This document shows positions 9,131 to 18,653 of a DNA stretch of 55,772 nt, in pieces. Source of the stretch: Hyphomicrobiales bacterium (GTDB lineage: Bacteria > Pseudomonadota > Alphaproteobacteria > Rhizobiales > Rhizobiaceae); contig UBXV01000020.1 in the NCBI GenBank assembly GCA_900469625.1, forward strand, positions 1 to 55,772. Direction: 5' to 3'. Positions within the stretch are counted from its first letter, which is position 1, and each line of letters opens with the position of its first letter. The notes under the pieces were generated by a model, which saw only the letters and a list, made by a program, of their open reading frames with translations, had not been told where the DNA came from and did not search any database. Position numbers and translations under genes: made by a program.

Positions 9131-9700
9131 TTGACCAATACCGCATCGGACACACTGCTCTTTCTGCGCTCATGGCTGACGAAGCCGCTGGAGGTCGCGG
9201 CCATTGCGCCTTCGAGCACACGCCTTGCCGCAGCCATGACCTGTGAAATCGACCGATATACAGGCGACGTCCTGGAACTCGGGCCGGGCACCGGCATTTT
9301 CACGCGCGCCCTCCTGCGAAACGGCGTCCGGCAGGACCAGTTGGTCCTGGTGGAACGGAACCCGGCCTTCGCCGCCTTGCTGAGGGGACGCTTCCCCCAG
9401 GCGACGCTGATCGAAGGCGATGCGCAGCATCTGCGTCTATCGCCAGCGCGCAAGATCGGCGCCGCCGTCAGCGGCCTGCCGCTGCTTTCCATGCCGCGAC
9501 AGACGGTGCACGGCATCCTCGACGCCGTCTTTCAGCATCTCGGCGACGGCGGCTCGCTCTTCCAGTTCACCTACGGTCCACGTTGCCCGGTGCCTTCGGC
9601 ACTGCTCGACGCGCATGGCCTGGAAGCCTCGTTCCTGCGGTGGGTGCCGCTCAATCTGCCACCGGCGAGCGTCTACCGGCTGTCGCGCCGGAAGCGATGA
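9131..9700 (+). CDS. SAM-dependent methyltransferase, PmtA-like (phospholipid N-methyltransferase family)
   Basis: The 189-residue protein has the class I methyltransferase motif I VLELGPGTGIFT (about residues 48-59), motif II LVLVERNPAF, and the GDAQHL segment. The N-terminal pattern FLRSWLTKP...AIAPSSTRLA matches rhizobial/Rhodobacter PmtA-type enzymes, which methylate phosphatidylethanolamine toward phosphatidylcholine; rRNA dimethyladenosine transferases are the nearest alternative. It is likely soluble or membrane-peripheral. The start is TTG at 9131, with GGGAG at 9119-9123 giving good spacing. The 3' end overlaps the convergent SURF1 gene by 28 bp. Family is likely, exact substrate unproven. 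Confidence 0.75.
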   Translation: MTNTASDTLLFLRSWLTKPLEVAAIAPSSTRLAAAMTCEIDRYTGDVLELGPGTGIFTRALLRNGVRQDQLVLVERNPAFAALLRGRFPQATLIEGDAQHLRLSPARKIGAAVSGLPLLSMPRQTVHGILDAVFQHLGDGGSLFQFTYGPRCPVPSALLDAHGLEASFLRWVPLNLPPASVYRLSRRKR

Positions 9701-10425
9701 ATGACGAAGATCCCCGCCGCGCTCATCAGGGCGAGCGCGTACCAGGTCGCGGCATAGACGAGATGGCTGTTGCGAAAGCTGACGACGGTCAAGCCGCCGA
9801 CCGGCAGCCCGCCCGGATTGGGCGTGGCGTCGGCATCGATGAAATAGGGTGCTACATCCGTCAGCGCTTTTGCCTTGGCAATGCCAGCGACGTCGCGGGA
9901 GTACCATCTGTTGGCGGCGGGATCGTTGGTGCGCAGGAAACCGCCACCCGGTTCGGCCATGCGAAGAAGGCCGGTGACGCGGACCGGCCCCGCGGCCGGG
10001 CTTGCCTCTGCACGCGCCAGCGCGTCGCGCCTGTCCATGGGCACGAAGCCGCGGTTGATCAGGATGGCCGAACGATCGTCCTGGATCAACGGCGTCATCA
10101 CCCAGAAGCCGGCGCCGCGTTCGGTGACGGCCTGGACGAGGACGGCCTTGCCGTGCGCGAAGGTGCCGGTGGCGGTCACGCGCCGGTACTCGTCCCTGTC
10201 GGCGCTGACGGCTGGCCATTGCGATCGGGCGGGCGGCGGGACCGGCTCAGCATGAACGCGGGCGTCGACGCGAGCGATCAGGTCGAGCTTCCAGAAGAGC
10301 CGCTGCACCTGCCAGGTGCCGAGCGCGATGAACGCCGCCATCAGCACCATCAAGGCAACGGTGAGAAAAATGCGAGAGCGGGGGCGCGCGGCCCCCGTCC
10401 CTGTTTCCATCGCACGGTCGTTCAT
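9673..10425 (-). CDS. SURF1 family protein (cytochrome oxidase assembly)
   Basis: The 250-residue protein has one N-terminal membrane helix (about residues 20-38, followed by the conserved LGTWQVQRL) and one near the C-terminus (about 222-240), with a periplasmic domain between, the usual SURF1 topology. SURF1 proteins help insert heme into subunit I of terminal oxidases. It is the last gene of the cyo operon, 22 bp after cyoD, consistent with a role in maturing this oxidase. Its 3' end overlaps the convergent methyltransferase gene. Confidence 0.9.
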   Translation of the reverse strand: MNDRAMETGTGAARPRSRIFLTVALMVLMAAFIALGTWQVQRLFWKLDLIARVDARVHAEPVPPPARSQWPAVSADRDEYRRVTATGTFAHGKAVLVQAVTERGAGFWVMTPLIQDDRSAILINRGFVPMDRRDALARAEASPAAGPVRVTGLLRMAEPGGGFLRTNDPAANRWYSRDVAGIAKAKALTDVAPYFIDADATPNPGGLPVGGLTVVSFRNSHLVYAATWYALALMSAAGIFVIHRFRRDSR

Positions 10426-10447
10426 GGACGTGCCCGCGCTGGGACCG

Positions 10448-10855
10448 TCACGGCATGTTCTTCATCATCTCGTGCGTCATCGGCATCATGTTGACGTTGA
10501 GGTGATGCATGACCCAGAGCGAGCCGGCAAGCGCGATGCCGACGATGATCAGGGTGAAGATCAGCGCCATCATCGTCCAGCCGCCTTCCGAACGCGGGTT
10601 CATGTGCAGGAAGAAGATCATGTGCACGACGATCTGGATGGCGCCGAGACCCATGACGACGACGGCGGTCGCCATCTTGCTGTCGAGCGCGCCGCTCATG
10701 ACCAGCGCGAAGGGGATGGCCGTCAGCACGACGGAAAGCGCGAAGCCGACCATGTAGCTTCGCAGCGACCCATGGCCCGCTTCGTGGCCGTGGCTGTGGC
10801 CGTGATGGGCCTCATGAGCATCTTCGTGCGCAAGGCTGTGGGGCTGTGAGCTCAT
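10448..10855 (-). CDS. cyoD: Cytochrome o ubiquinol oxidase subunit IV
   Basis: The 135-residue protein has a His-rich N-terminal segment (residues about 5-30, with many HxH and HEAH pairs) followed by three membrane helices, the CyoD pattern. The start chosen is the ATG at 10855, because it overlaps the cyoC stop in an ATGA and gives a normal subunit IV length; a longer frame upstream would run 27 residues into cyoC. Subunit IV stabilises assembly of the bo3-type quinol oxidase. The His-rich head is longer than in the E. coli protein as I recall it and could bind metal. Confidence 0.93.
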   Translation of the reverse strand: MSSQPHSLAHEDAHEAHHGHSHGHEAGHGSLRSYMVGFALSVVLTAIPFALVMSGALDSKMATAVVVMGLGAIQIVVHMIFFLHMNPRSEGGWTMMALIFTLIIVGIALAGSLWVMHHLNVNMMPMTHEMMKNMP

Positions 10856-11475
10856 CCGATGACTCCGATCAGGTAGACGAAGGAGAAGACGCCGATCCAG
10901 ATGACGTCGAGGAAGTGCCAGAACATCGACAGGCACATCAGCCGTCGGCGGTTCTCCGGGATCAGGCCGTGCATCTTGACCTGCACCATCATCGTCACGA
11001 TCCAGATGATGCCGAAGGTGACATGCAGGCCGTGGGTGCCGACCAGCGTGAAAAACGACGACAGGAACGCGCTGCGCGTCGGGCCCGCGCCCTCATGGAT
11101 CAGGTGGTAGAACTCGTAGAGTTCGAGGCCGAGGAAGGCGAGGCCGAACACGGCGGTGACGCCGAGCCAGAAGATCGTCTCCATCTTCGCATTGCGCTCC
11201 ATCTGGAGCATCGCAAAACCATAGGTGATCGAGGAAAACAGCAGCATCGCCGTGTTGATGGCGACGAGCGGCAGGTCGAACAGATCGGCCGGAGACGGGC
11301 CGGCCGCATAGTTGCGACCGAGCACGCCATGGGTGGCAAACAGCACCGCGAAGATGAGGCAGTCGCTCATCAGGTAGATCCAGAAGCCCAGCATGGTGCT
11401 GCCTTCGGGATGGTGCTCCTCCTCCAGATAGAACTGCGGCGCTTCGGTTGCGTCGGTTTGGGTCGCGTTCGTCAT
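10852..11475 (-). CDS. cyoC: Cytochrome o ubiquinol oxidase subunit III
   Basis: The 207-residue protein has five predicted membrane helices and the heme-copper oxidase subunit III signature (GFWIYLMSDCLIFA near residue 29; GTHGLHV near residue 147). It is part of the inner-membrane bo3-type ubiquinol oxidase. The ATG at 11475 lies 1 bp after the cyoB stop, and its own stop overlaps the cyoD start, so the genes are translationally coupled. Confidence 0.96.
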   Translation of the reverse strand: MTNATQTDATEAPQFYLEEEHHPEGSTMLGFWIYLMSDCLIFAVLFATHGVLGRNYAAGPSPADLFDLPLVAINTAMLLFSSITYGFAMLQMERNAKMETIFWLGVTAVFGLAFLGLELYEFYHLIHEGAGPTRSAFLSSFFTLVGTHGLHVTFGIIWIVTMMVQVKMHGLIPENRRRLMCLSMFWHFLDVIWIGVFSFVYLIGVIG

Positions 11476-11476
11476 C

Positions 11477-13492
11477 TCAGCTGCGCTCCGCCAGAAGTTC
11501 GGACCGGGCGTCCTCGGTTGCCGTCACGGTCGCGGCGGGGATGTAGAAATCCCGCTTGTAGTTGAACGTGTGGCCGATCGACACGACGATGATGGCAATG
11601 AACGAGACGACGACGAGCCACCAGATGTACCAGATCAGCGCAAAGGCGAGCGCGACGCTGAGGCCGGCGAGGATGACGCCGGTGCCGGTGTTCTTCGGCA
11701 TGTGGATCGGCTTGAAGCCGCCGAGCGGACGCTCGTAGCCGCGGTTCTTCATGTCGTACCAGCTGTCATGGTCGTGCACGACCGGGGTGAAGGCGAAGTT
11801 GTAGTCCGGTGGCGGCGACGAGGTCGACCATTCGAGCGTGCGGCCGTTCCAGGGATCGCCCGAGGTATCGCGCAACTGGTCGCGCCGCATGTAGCTGACG
11901 ACGAGCTGCACGACGAAGGAGGCGATGCCGAGCGCGATCAGCACCGCGCCGAAGGCGGCGATGATGAACCAGATCTGCAGCGACGGATCCTCGAACTGGC
12001 TGACGCGGCGGGTCACCCCCATCAGGCCGAGCACATAGAGCGGCATGAAGGCGAAGAAGAAGCCGATCTGCCAGAACCAGAAGCTCATCTTGCCCCAGAA
12101 CGGGTCCAGCTTGTAGCCGAACGCCTTCGGCCACCAGTAGACGAGGCCCGCCATCAGGCCGAACACGACGCCGCCGATGATGACGTTGTGGAAGTGGGCA
12201 ATCAGGAACAGCGAATTGTGCAGCACGAAGTCTGCCGGCGGGATCGCCAGCATGACCCCGGTCATGCCGCCGATGACGAAGGTGATCATGAAGCCGACGG
12301 TCCACAGCATCGGCACTTCGTAGCGAATGCGACCGCGATACATGGTGAAGAGCCAGTTGAACATCTTCGCCCCCGTGGGGATCGAGATGATCATCGTGGT
12401 GATGCCGAAGAAGGCGTTGACCGACGCGCCCGAACCCATGGTGAAGAAGTGATGCAGCCATACCAGATAGGACAGGATCATGATCACGCAGGTCGCATAG
12501 ACCATCGAGGCGTAGCCGAAGAGGCGCTTGCCGCAGAACGTGGCGACGACTTCCGAGAAGATGCCGAAGGCCGGCAGGATCAGGATGTAGACTTCCGGAT
12601 GACCCCAGATCCAGATGAGGTTCACATACATCATCGGGTTGCCACCAAGGTCGTTGGTGAAGAAGTTGGTGCCGGCGTAGCGGTCGAGCGACAGCAGCGC
12701 CAGCGTCGCCGTCAGGATCGGGAAGGTGGCGACGATCAGGATGTTGGTGCAGAGCGACGTCCAGGTGAAGACAGGCATCTTCATCAGCGTCATGCCCGGC
12801 GCGCGCATCTTGACGATGGTCGCGATCAGGTTGATGCCCGACAGCGTCGTTCCGACGCCTGCCACCTGCAGGCCCCAGATGTAATAGTCGACGCCGACGC
12901 CAGGACTGTAGTCGGCGCCCGAAAGCGGCGGATAGGCGAGCCATCCGGTGCGCGCGAACTCACCGACGAACAGCGACATCATGATGATGACCGCGCCGGC
13001 CGTGGTCATCCAGAACGAGAAATTATTGAGGAACGGGAACGAGACGTCGCGCGCGCCGATCTGGAGCGGCACCACATAGTTCATCAGACCGGTGACGAAC
13101 GGCATGGCCATGAAGAAGATCATGATGACGCCATGGGCGGTGAAGATCTGGTCGTAGTGGTGCGGGTTGAGATAACCCTCGTTGCCGTTGAAGGCGATCG
13201 CCTGCTGGACGCGCATCATGATGGCGTCGGCGAAGCCGCGCATCAGCATGACGAGCGCCAGGATCACGTACATGATGCCGATCTTCTTGTGATCGACCGA
13301 CGTGAACCACTCGTGCCAGAGATAGCCCCAGAGCTTGTACTTGGTGATCAGCGCCAGGACGGCGATACCGCCGATCGCAACGGCGATGAAGGTCGCGACC
13401 AGGATCGGCTCGTGATAGGGGATCGCCTCCCAGGTGAGCCGCCCGAAGATGAATTGTGTGAGGTTGGTGCTACCGAACATAGGGCTATCCAA
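11477..13492 (-). CDS. cyoB: Cytochrome o ubiquinol oxidase subunit I
   Basis: This 671-residue heme-copper oxidase subunit I carries the catalytic site. It has WGHPEVY with the CuB histidine and the cross-linked tyrosine, the LHHFF histidine pair, HFHNV with the two heme-ligand histidines, and the early IFTAHG ligand. About 14-15 membrane helices fit the CyoB length (E. coli about 663). It oxidises ubiquinol, reduces oxygen and pumps protons. Second gene of cyoABCD-SURF1; 19 bp separate it from cyoA. Confidence 0.98.
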   Translation of the reverse strand: MDSPMFGSTNLTQFIFGRLTWEAIPYHEPILVATFIAVAIGGIAVLALITKYKLWGYLWHEWFTSVDHKKIGIMYVILALVMLMRGFADAIMMRVQQAIAFNGNEGYLNPHHYDQIFTAHGVIMIFFMAMPFVTGLMNYVVPLQIGARDVSFPFLNNFSFWMTTAGAVIIMMSLFVGEFARTGWLAYPPLSGADYSPGVGVDYYIWGLQVAGVGTTLSGINLIATIVKMRAPGMTLMKMPVFTWTSLCTNILIVATFPILTATLALLSLDRYAGTNFFTNDLGGNPMMYVNLIWIWGHPEVYILILPAFGIFSEVVATFCGKRLFGYASMVYATCVIMILSYLVWLHHFFTMGSGASVNAFFGITTMIISIPTGAKMFNWLFTMYRGRIRYEVPMLWTVGFMITFVIGGMTGVMLAIPPADFVLHNSLFLIAHFHNVIIGGVVFGLMAGLVYWWPKAFGYKLDPFWGKMSFWFWQIGFFFAFMPLYVLGLMGVTRRVSQFEDPSLQIWFIIAAFGAVLIALGIASFVVQLVVSYMRRDQLRDTSGDPWNGRTLEWSTSSPPPDYNFAFTPVVHDHDSWYDMKNRGYERPLGGFKPIHMPKNTGTGVILAGLSVALAFALIWYIWWLVVVSFIAIIVVSIGHTFNYKRDFYIPAATVTATEDARSELLAERS

Positions 13493-13511
13493 ATTCTCTT
13501 GAGATGCGGGC

Positions 13512-14717
13512 TCAGGGCTGCGTCGCGGGGGCGGCGTTGTTCAACTGCGCCGGCGCCGGACCGTCCTGGCCCTCGGCAGGCGCCATCTTGCCGCCTTGCA
13601 TATTGTGCATGTCGTGGTTCATCGATCGCGGCTGCGTGTCGATGCCTTCGGCCGGCTCTTCGCTCTTCGAGGGGTTGCCGGTCGCCGGGAAAGTGGCGCC
13701 CGGTGCCGCTTCGCCGGCATGGCCCGTGACATCAGCATGGCGATTGTCATGCTCGAGCTTGGCGCGGTTCTCGTGGCTTTCGACGCCGGCGCCGCCCATC
13801 ATGTCAATGTGCATCATGTCCTTCATGCACATCTGGCCGCTGCGAACGCACATGTTCAGCACCGCTTCGTAAAGCCCGTCCTCGACGCCGGCATAGTAAC
13901 GCACCGGTTCCTTGCTGCTCGGCTTTTCGAGCTTCAGATAGGCATCGCGGTTGAGCATCGTGCCGTTGCTCTTGACCCTGGCTACCCACTGGTCGAAGCC
14001 CGCCTTGTCGAGCCCGTGGAACTTGAAGCGCATGTGCGAGAAGCCGTCGCCGCTGTAGTTGGACGACAGACCTTCATACTCGCCCGGCTTGTTGATGACG
14101 GCGTGCAGCTTGGTCTGCATGCCCGGCATCGTGTAGATCATACCGGCCAGCGCCGGCACGTAGAACGAGTTCATCACCGAGGATGCGGTGAGCTTGAAGT
14201 TGATCGGCACGTCCACCGGCGCCGCCATCTCGTTGACCGTGGCGATGCCGTAGTCCGGATAGAAGAACAGCCACTTCCAGTCGAGCGCCACGACCTCGAC
14301 GGTCAGCGGCTTGGTATCGGCCGGCACGGGCCGGTTCGCGTCCAGCCGGTCGAGCGGCCTATACGGGTCGAGCTTGTGGGTGCTGATCCAGGTGATGGCA
14401 CCGAGCGCGATGATGATCGCCAGCGGCGCCGACCAGATGACGACTTCGAGACCGGTCGAGTGATGCCATTCGGGATCATATTTTGCAGCCGTATTGGACT
14501 GCCGGTAGCGCCAGGCGAAGAACAGCGTCAGGAACAGGACGGGCACGATGATGATCAGCATGAGGATCGTCGAAACGACGATCAAATCGCGCTGCTGCGC
14601 CGCGATATCGCCCGATGGCGACATCACGACCATGTCGCACCCGGCAAGGGCAAGGGTCGATAGAAGAACGGCCGAACGTCCGGCGAGCTTCAATGGAGTG
14701 GGCATTTTTGGCTCCAT
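13512..14717 (-). CDS. cyoA: Cytochrome o ubiquinol oxidase subunit II (lipoprotein)
   Basis: The 401-residue protein has a lipoprotein signal with lipobox LALAGC (Cys near residue 27), two membrane helices (about 45-67 and 90-110) and a periplasmic cupredoxin domain without CuA ligands, as in quinol oxidases. It is much longer than E. coli CyoA (about 315): roughly the last 110 residues are a Met/His-rich, low-complexity tail ([23 protein letters not shown]). Start is ATG at 14717; a second ATG four codons later is possible. First gene of the operon. Confidence 0.96.
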   Translation of the reverse strand: MEPKMPTPLKLAGRSAVLLSTLALAGCDMVVMSPSGDIAAQQRDLIVVSTILMLIIIVPVLFLTLFFAWRYRQSNTAAKYDPEWHHSTGLEVVIWSAPLAIIIALGAITWISTHKLDPYRPLDRLDANRPVPADTKPLTVEVVALDWKWLFFYPDYGIATVNEMAAPVDVPINFKLTASSVMNSFYVPALAGMIYTMPGMQTKLHAVINKPGEYEGLSSNYSGDGFSHMRFKFHGLDKAGFDQWVARVKSNGTMLNRDAYLKLEKPSSKEPVRYYAGVEDGLYEAVLNMCVRSGQMCMKDMMHIDMMGGAGVESHENRAKLEHDNRHADVTGHAGEAAPGATFPATGNPSKSEEPAEGIDTQPRSMNHDMHNMQGGKMAPAEGQDGPAPAQLNNAAPATQP

Positions 14718-14775
14718 TTGCGTTTTGTCTAGTCGGCACTAATCGCGTAACGGGCTCGGCGGAATGAGGCTGTTC

Positions 14776-14807
14776 GTCGCAGTGCAGCATTCTGTCGCAT
14801 TGCAGCA
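14776..14807. promoter_or_regulatory. 14-bp direct repeat between cyoA and the MFS gene
   Basis: GTCGCAGTGCAGCA (14776-14789) and GTCGCATTGCAGCA (14794-14807) differ at one base and start 18 bp apart. They lie in the 251-bp divergent intergenic region, 59 bp upstream of cyoA. They are candidate half-sites for a regulator of the oxidase operon; none is identified. The rest of the spacer holds a T-run near 14888 and TTGATCAA at 14923. Confidence 0.35.
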
Positions 14808-14968
14808 GATAGACAACGACGTCCGCAAATGCCCAATCTAGAGCATCCTCGCCGGCTGACCATTGGCAAGATGCCGGTGAATCCACGTTTTTTTTCGCCG
14901 CTTCCTTGATCTCGGGCGTTGATTGATCAACATTCCGACGAAGCGGCACAATTCGCCGGGAGGAATTC

Positions 14969-16291
14969 ATGAGCTCGGTCGTCAATCCCACGTCTTCAGG
15001 CCTCGAGCGGGACGCCCGCCGCATCCATGATGACAAGCCGTTGTCGCCGGGCAGCATCGCCATCGGCGTGGTCATCGGCCGCATGTCGGAGTTCTTCGAC
15101 TTCTTCGTCTACGGCCTGGGTTCGATCCTGGTTTTCCCGAAGCTCATCTTCCCGTTTGCGCCCAATCCTGTTGTTGCGACCCTGCTGTCCTTCGCGATCT
15201 TTCCGCTGGCCTTTATCGCGCGCCCTGTCGGCTCGCTGGTTTTCATGTGGATCGACCGCAATTATGGGCGCGGCACGAAATTGACGATCGCGCTGGTGAT
15301 CCTCGGGGGCTCCACCGCATCGATCGCCTTCCTGCCGGGCTATGAGACCATCGGTTTCTGGGCGGTGGCGCTGTTGGCGCTCTTCCGGCTGGGCCAGGGT
15401 TTTGCGCTCGGCGGCGCCTGGGACGGACTTGCGTCCCTGCTTAATCTCAACGCGCCCGCGAACCACCGCGGCTGGTATGCGATGATCCCGCAGCTGGGCG
15501 CCCCCATCGGCTTTGCCCTTGCCAGCATCATTTTCTGCTATTTCGTCGCCAATCTGTCCGAGGAAGACTTTCTGTCCTGGGGCTGGCGCTATCCCTTCTT
15601 CGTGGCGTTTGCGATCAACGTCGTGGCGCTGTTTGCGCGCCTGCGCATCGTCGCCAGCAAGGAGTTCGGCGCGGCGATGGAGGCGCAGGAATTGCAGGCC
15701 CGGCCGGTGTTCGAGATGCTGAGCAAACATGCGGTCGACGTGGTGCTCGGCGCCTTCGTGCCGCTCGCCAGCTTTGCGATGTTCCATCTGGTAACGATCT
15801 TTCCGCTGAGCTGGGTGATCCTCAATGGCGGACAGTCGGCTGCGCGGTTCCTGATGGTCCAGGTGGCAGGTGCGGCGGTCGGCGTGATCGGGATTATCGT
15901 CTCCGGCCTGATCGCCGACCGGATTGGCCGCCGCAACGAGCTGATGATCGGGGCCATCCTGATTGCGATCTTCAGCTTCTCCGCCCCCTTCCTGCTTGAT
16001 TCCGGCGGGGCCGGACAGGACGCCTATATCCTCATCGGTTTCGGCATTCTCGGTCTGACCTTCGGGCAGGCTTCCGGCGCAGTGTCGTCGCGCTTTACCC
16101 AATACTACCGCTACACCGGTGCAGCACTGACCTCGGATCTCGCCTGGCTCGTCGGCGCCGCCTTCGCGCCGCTGGTGGCGCTTGGGCTTGCAACCAGCTT
16201 CGGCATCATCTTCATCGGCGGTTACCTGATCTCCGGCGCGATCTGCACGCTGGTTGCCCTCAGCCTCACCAAGGCACTCGATCAGAACTGA
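14969..16291 (+). CDS. MFS transporter (metabolite:H+ symporter type)
   Basis: The 440-residue protein has about 12 membrane helices and major facilitator features: the conserved FFDFFVYG near residue 42, the RPVGSLVFMWIDRNYGR loop 2-3 motif, and a second-half ADRIGRR loop. The FDFFVYG pattern is typical of the metabolite:H+ symporter (sugar/organic acid) subgroup. Substrate unknown. The ATG at 14969 has AGGAA at 14961. It is divergent from cyoA, and the pair may be co-regulated. Confidence 0.88.
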   Translation: MSSVVNPTSSGLERDARRIHDDKPLSPGSIAIGVVIGRMSEFFDFFVYGLGSILVFPKLIFPFAPNPVVATLLSFAIFPLAFIARPVGSLVFMWIDRNYGRGTKLTIALVILGGSTASIAFLPGYETIGFWAVALLALFRLGQGFALGGAWDGLASLLNLNAPANHRGWYAMIPQLGAPIGFALASIIFCYFVANLSEEDFLSWGWRYPFFVAFAINVVALFARLRIVASKEFGAAMEAQELQARPVFEMLSKHAVDVVLGAFVPLASFAMFHLVTIFPLSWVILNGGQSAARFLMVQVAGAAVGVIGIIVSGLIADRIGRRNELMIGAILIAIFSFSAPFLLDSGGAGQDAYILIGFGILGLTFGQASGAVSSRFTQYYRYTGAALTSDLAWLVGAAFAPLVALGLATSFGIIFIGGYLISGAICTLVALSLTKALDQN

Positions 16292-16436
16292 CGGCGCCTC
16301 AGCCTCAGAACGCTTTCTCCCGCATCGGCAGCCATTGCGGCGACGGCCTTGCGCCGTTGCTGCGCGGCTCTTTACTGCGACCTTCCGCCGGGAGAATAGT
16401 GGTCTTTTAGCAGCTATTACTCCGGGGATCGGCAGA

Positions 16437-17369
16437 ATGGACCGCATCGATGCCATGAAGGTCTTCGTCACCGCGATCGACGCGGGCAGTCTTGCCGGTG
16501 CCGCAAGGCGGCTGAACCGATCCGCGACAGCGGTCAGTCGGGCATTGGCATTCCTCGAAGCACGTGTCGGCGTCGAGCTCTTGCACCGCACGACGCGCAG
16601 CCTGAAGCTGAGCGAAGCCGGCGAGCGCTATGCGGCCGCATGCCGGCGCGTGCTCACCGATCTCGAGGAGGCTGACCTGCTGGCCGGCGGCGAACGTTCG
16701 GCACCACGCGGCACTTTGACGATCTCGGCACCGCCGATCGTCAGCGAGGACGTGTTGCGACCGATCGTAGATCGCTTCCTCGACCTCCATCCGGATGTCT
16801 CGGTCCGGCTTCTGCTGCTTGACAGGTTCGTCAACCTCGTCGACGAGGGCATCGACATTGCCCTGCGCATCGGCCGACTGGCCGATTCATCCGACATTGC
16901 CACCCGCCTTGGCGGCGATGTCAGGCGTGTCGTCGTCGCGTCGCCGGATTATCTCGCAAATCACCCACCCATCAACGAACCCGCAGATCTCGTCAATCAC
17001 CGCATCGTCGCCTTCAGCAATTTCGGCCTCGAGAGCTGGACCTTCGCGCCGGCGAAGGGCTCGAAGATCCCGCGAACGGTTCACCTGCAGCCGCGCTGCA
17101 TCGTCAATAGCGTGCGCGCCGTGGCGGACTCGGCAGCCGACGGCAAGGGGCTGACAAGGCTCTACTCCTACCATGTCGCAGAGCACATGCGGAACGGACG
17201 ACTGAAGATCGTGCTGGCGGATGCGGAACACCCTCCCCTGCCCGTCCACCTGCTCGCGCCGCACGGCCGCATGTCGGTGCCGAAAGTCCGGGCCTTCGTC
17301 GATTTTGCCGCCCCTATCCTGCGCGCCGAATTTTTGCGCCTCGCGACCGAGGCCGCAACGCTCGGCTGA
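16437..17369 (+). CDS. LysR family transcriptional regulator
   Basis: The 310-residue protein has an N-terminal winged helix-turn-helix (MKVFVTAIDAGSLAGAARRL, then LEARVGVELLHRTTRSLKL) and a C-terminal periplasmic-binding-like effector domain (about residues 90-300). The ATG at 16437 (MDRIDAMKV) is chosen because the family starts there; the frame is open further upstream. The first helix-turn-helix resembles the CrgA/DsdC-like group. It precedes an SDR gene and a tautomerase gene on the same strand, its probable targets. Confidence 0.92.
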   Translation: MDRIDAMKVFVTAIDAGSLAGAARRLNRSATAVSRALAFLEARVGVELLHRTTRSLKLSEAGERYAAACRRVLTDLEEADLLAGGERSAPRGTLTISAPPIVSEDVLRPIVDRFLDLHPDVSVRLLLLDRFVNLVDEGIDIALRIGRLADSSDIATRLGGDVRRVVVASPDYLANHPPINEPADLVNHRIVAFSNFGLESWTFAPAKGSKIPRTVHLQPRCIVNSVRAVADSAADGKGLTRLYSYHVAEHMRNGRLKIVLADAEHPPLPVHLLAPHGRMSVPKVRAFVDFAAPILRAEFLRLATEAATLG

Positions 17370-17508
17370 TCATGCCGATAATCGCACGAGTGTCCGCCAA
17401 GGCGCGAATATTCTGCCGAAGAGTGAATGGATCTAAATCAGTTGCACCAACGCCGAGGGCGTAGGGCGGTCGCCATCGGCGATCGCTGCAACAAAAAGGA
17501 TCGAGAAC

Positions 17509-18222
17509 ATGAGCAAGGAGCAGAAGGTCGCCATCATCACCGGCGCTTCGCAAGGTATCGGCTCTGCCCTGGTGAAGGCCTATCGCAGCCGCAACTTTCG
17601 CGTCGTCGCCACATCCCGTTCGATCGAGGAGAGCGGTGACCGTGATATTGCGGCGGTTCGGGGCGACATTGCCAAGCCGGACACCGCCGACCGGATCGTA
17701 GCAACGGCGCTCGAGCGCTTCGGCCGTATCGATACGCTGGTAAACAACGCCGGCGTCTTCCTGGCCAAGCCGTTTGCCGAATTCACCCTTGAGGACTACG
17801 ACCACAACATGGGCGTCAACCTCGCCGGCTTCTTCCACGTCACCCAGCGCGCTTCCGCCGAGATGCTGAAACAGGGCTCCGGCCACATCGTCAGCATCAC
17901 CACCAGCCTCGTCGACCAGCCGATCGCCGGCCTGCCGGCGGCACTCGCGGCCTTGACCAAGGGCGGGTTGAACGCCGTGACCCGGTCGCTTGCCATGGAG
18001 TTCGCAAAGACCGGGGTACGGGTCAACGCCGTCTCGCCGGGCATCATCAAGACCCCGATGCACGCGGCCGAGACCCATGCCGCACTGGCAACGCTGCATC
18101 CCGTCGGCCGGATGGGCGAGATCGGCGATATCGTCGATGCGGTGCTCTATCTGGAGGCTGCCAGCTTCGTCACCGGCGAAATTCTCCACGTCGACGGCGG
18201 CCAGCACGCCGGGCGCTGGTAG
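17509..18222 (+). CDS. Short-chain dehydrogenase/reductase
   Basis: The 237-residue classical SDR has TGASQGIG (residues about 10-17) for NAD(P) binding, NNAG near residue 84, a substrate-side Ser in SITTSLVDQ, and the usual VNAVSPGIIKTPM and GEILHVDGG at the C-terminus. The catalytic Tyr-x-x-x-Lys is not clear: the position after SLVDQPIAGLPAALAALTKGG has Leu-Thr-Lys with Ala where Tyr is expected, so activity may be altered or absent. The gene sits between the LysR gene and the tautomerase remnant, probably as their partner. Substrate unknown. Confidence 0.87.
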   Translation: MSKEQKVAIITGASQGIGSALVKAYRSRNFRVVATSRSIEESGDRDIAAVRGDIAKPDTADRIVATALERFGRIDTLVNNAGVFLAKPFAEFTLEDYDHNMGVNLAGFFHVTQRASAEMLKQGSGHIVSITTSLVDQPIAGLPAALAALTKGGLNAVTRSLAMEFAKTGVRVNAVSPGIIKTPMHAAETHAALATLHPVGRMGEIGDIVDAVLYLEAASFVTGEILHVDGGQHAGRW

Positions 18223-18288
18223 CCCTTACGCGCTGGCCCGGCCACTGGCCGGAGCCGGCAAATGGAAACCTCTCGAAAGGAGACTGCC

Positions 18289-18529
18289 ATGCCTATCGTC
18301 ACCGTACAGGTCACGCGCGAAGGAACGTCCGCCGATCGCCATTCGGTATCGGCGGAAGAAAAGGCCGCCATCATCCGTGGCGTCAGCAACGTCTTGCTCG
18401 ACGTGCTGAAAAAGCCGCAGGAATCGACCTATGTCATCATCGAGGAGGTCGAGCTCGACAACTGGGGGGGTGGGCGGCCTTCCCGGCTCGCAATACCGGG
18501 CTCGACAGATCACAGAAGCATGCTCCTGA
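18289..18529 (+). pseudogene. 4-oxalocrotonate tautomerase family gene, frameshifted by one G
   Basis: The ATG at 18289 follows AAGGAG (18277-18282) and gives MPIVTVQVTREG, with the catalytic Pro1 after Met removal that defines tautomerases. The frame is normal to Asp-Asn-Trp-Gly, then passes through a run of seven G (18464-18470). Removing one G restores WGVGGLPGSQYRARQ and a stop at 18527-18529, a 79-residue product with the family's normal C-terminal part. As written, the frame reads on into unrelated sequence. It is either a true pseudogene or a homopolymer sequencing error. It follows the SDR gene by 66 bp. Confidence 0.8.
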
Positions 18530-18653
18530 CACCGCGGGCGGAAATTTCGGCAGTGGCCCGACCGAAACGTTGGCGGCGCCCCCGACGACGTTTCGGCCCG
18601 GGAATAAACGTCCGCCGCATCCGTTCTTCCATCCACCCGAACGGAGAACGGAC

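Noticed and set aside
11570-13729. Long plus-strand frame (719 codons) opposite cyoB and cyoA
   Set aside because: Antisense to clear oxidase genes; product rich in Arg, Asp and Gln with no domain, typical of a GC-rich shadow frame.
14919-14930. TTGATTGATCAA before the MFS gene considered as an FNR/FixK box
   Set aside because: The spacer between TTGAT and ATCAA is two bases instead of four; only the 8-bp TTGATCAA is palindromic.
14996-16591. Minus-strand frame of 531 codons opposite the MFS transporter
   Set aside because: Shadow of a 12-helix transporter; amino acid content is unlike a protein.
18262-18288. ATG at 18262 as the tautomerase start
   Set aside because: It would place residues before the catalytic Pro1; ATG 18289 has a correct AAGGAG and spacing.
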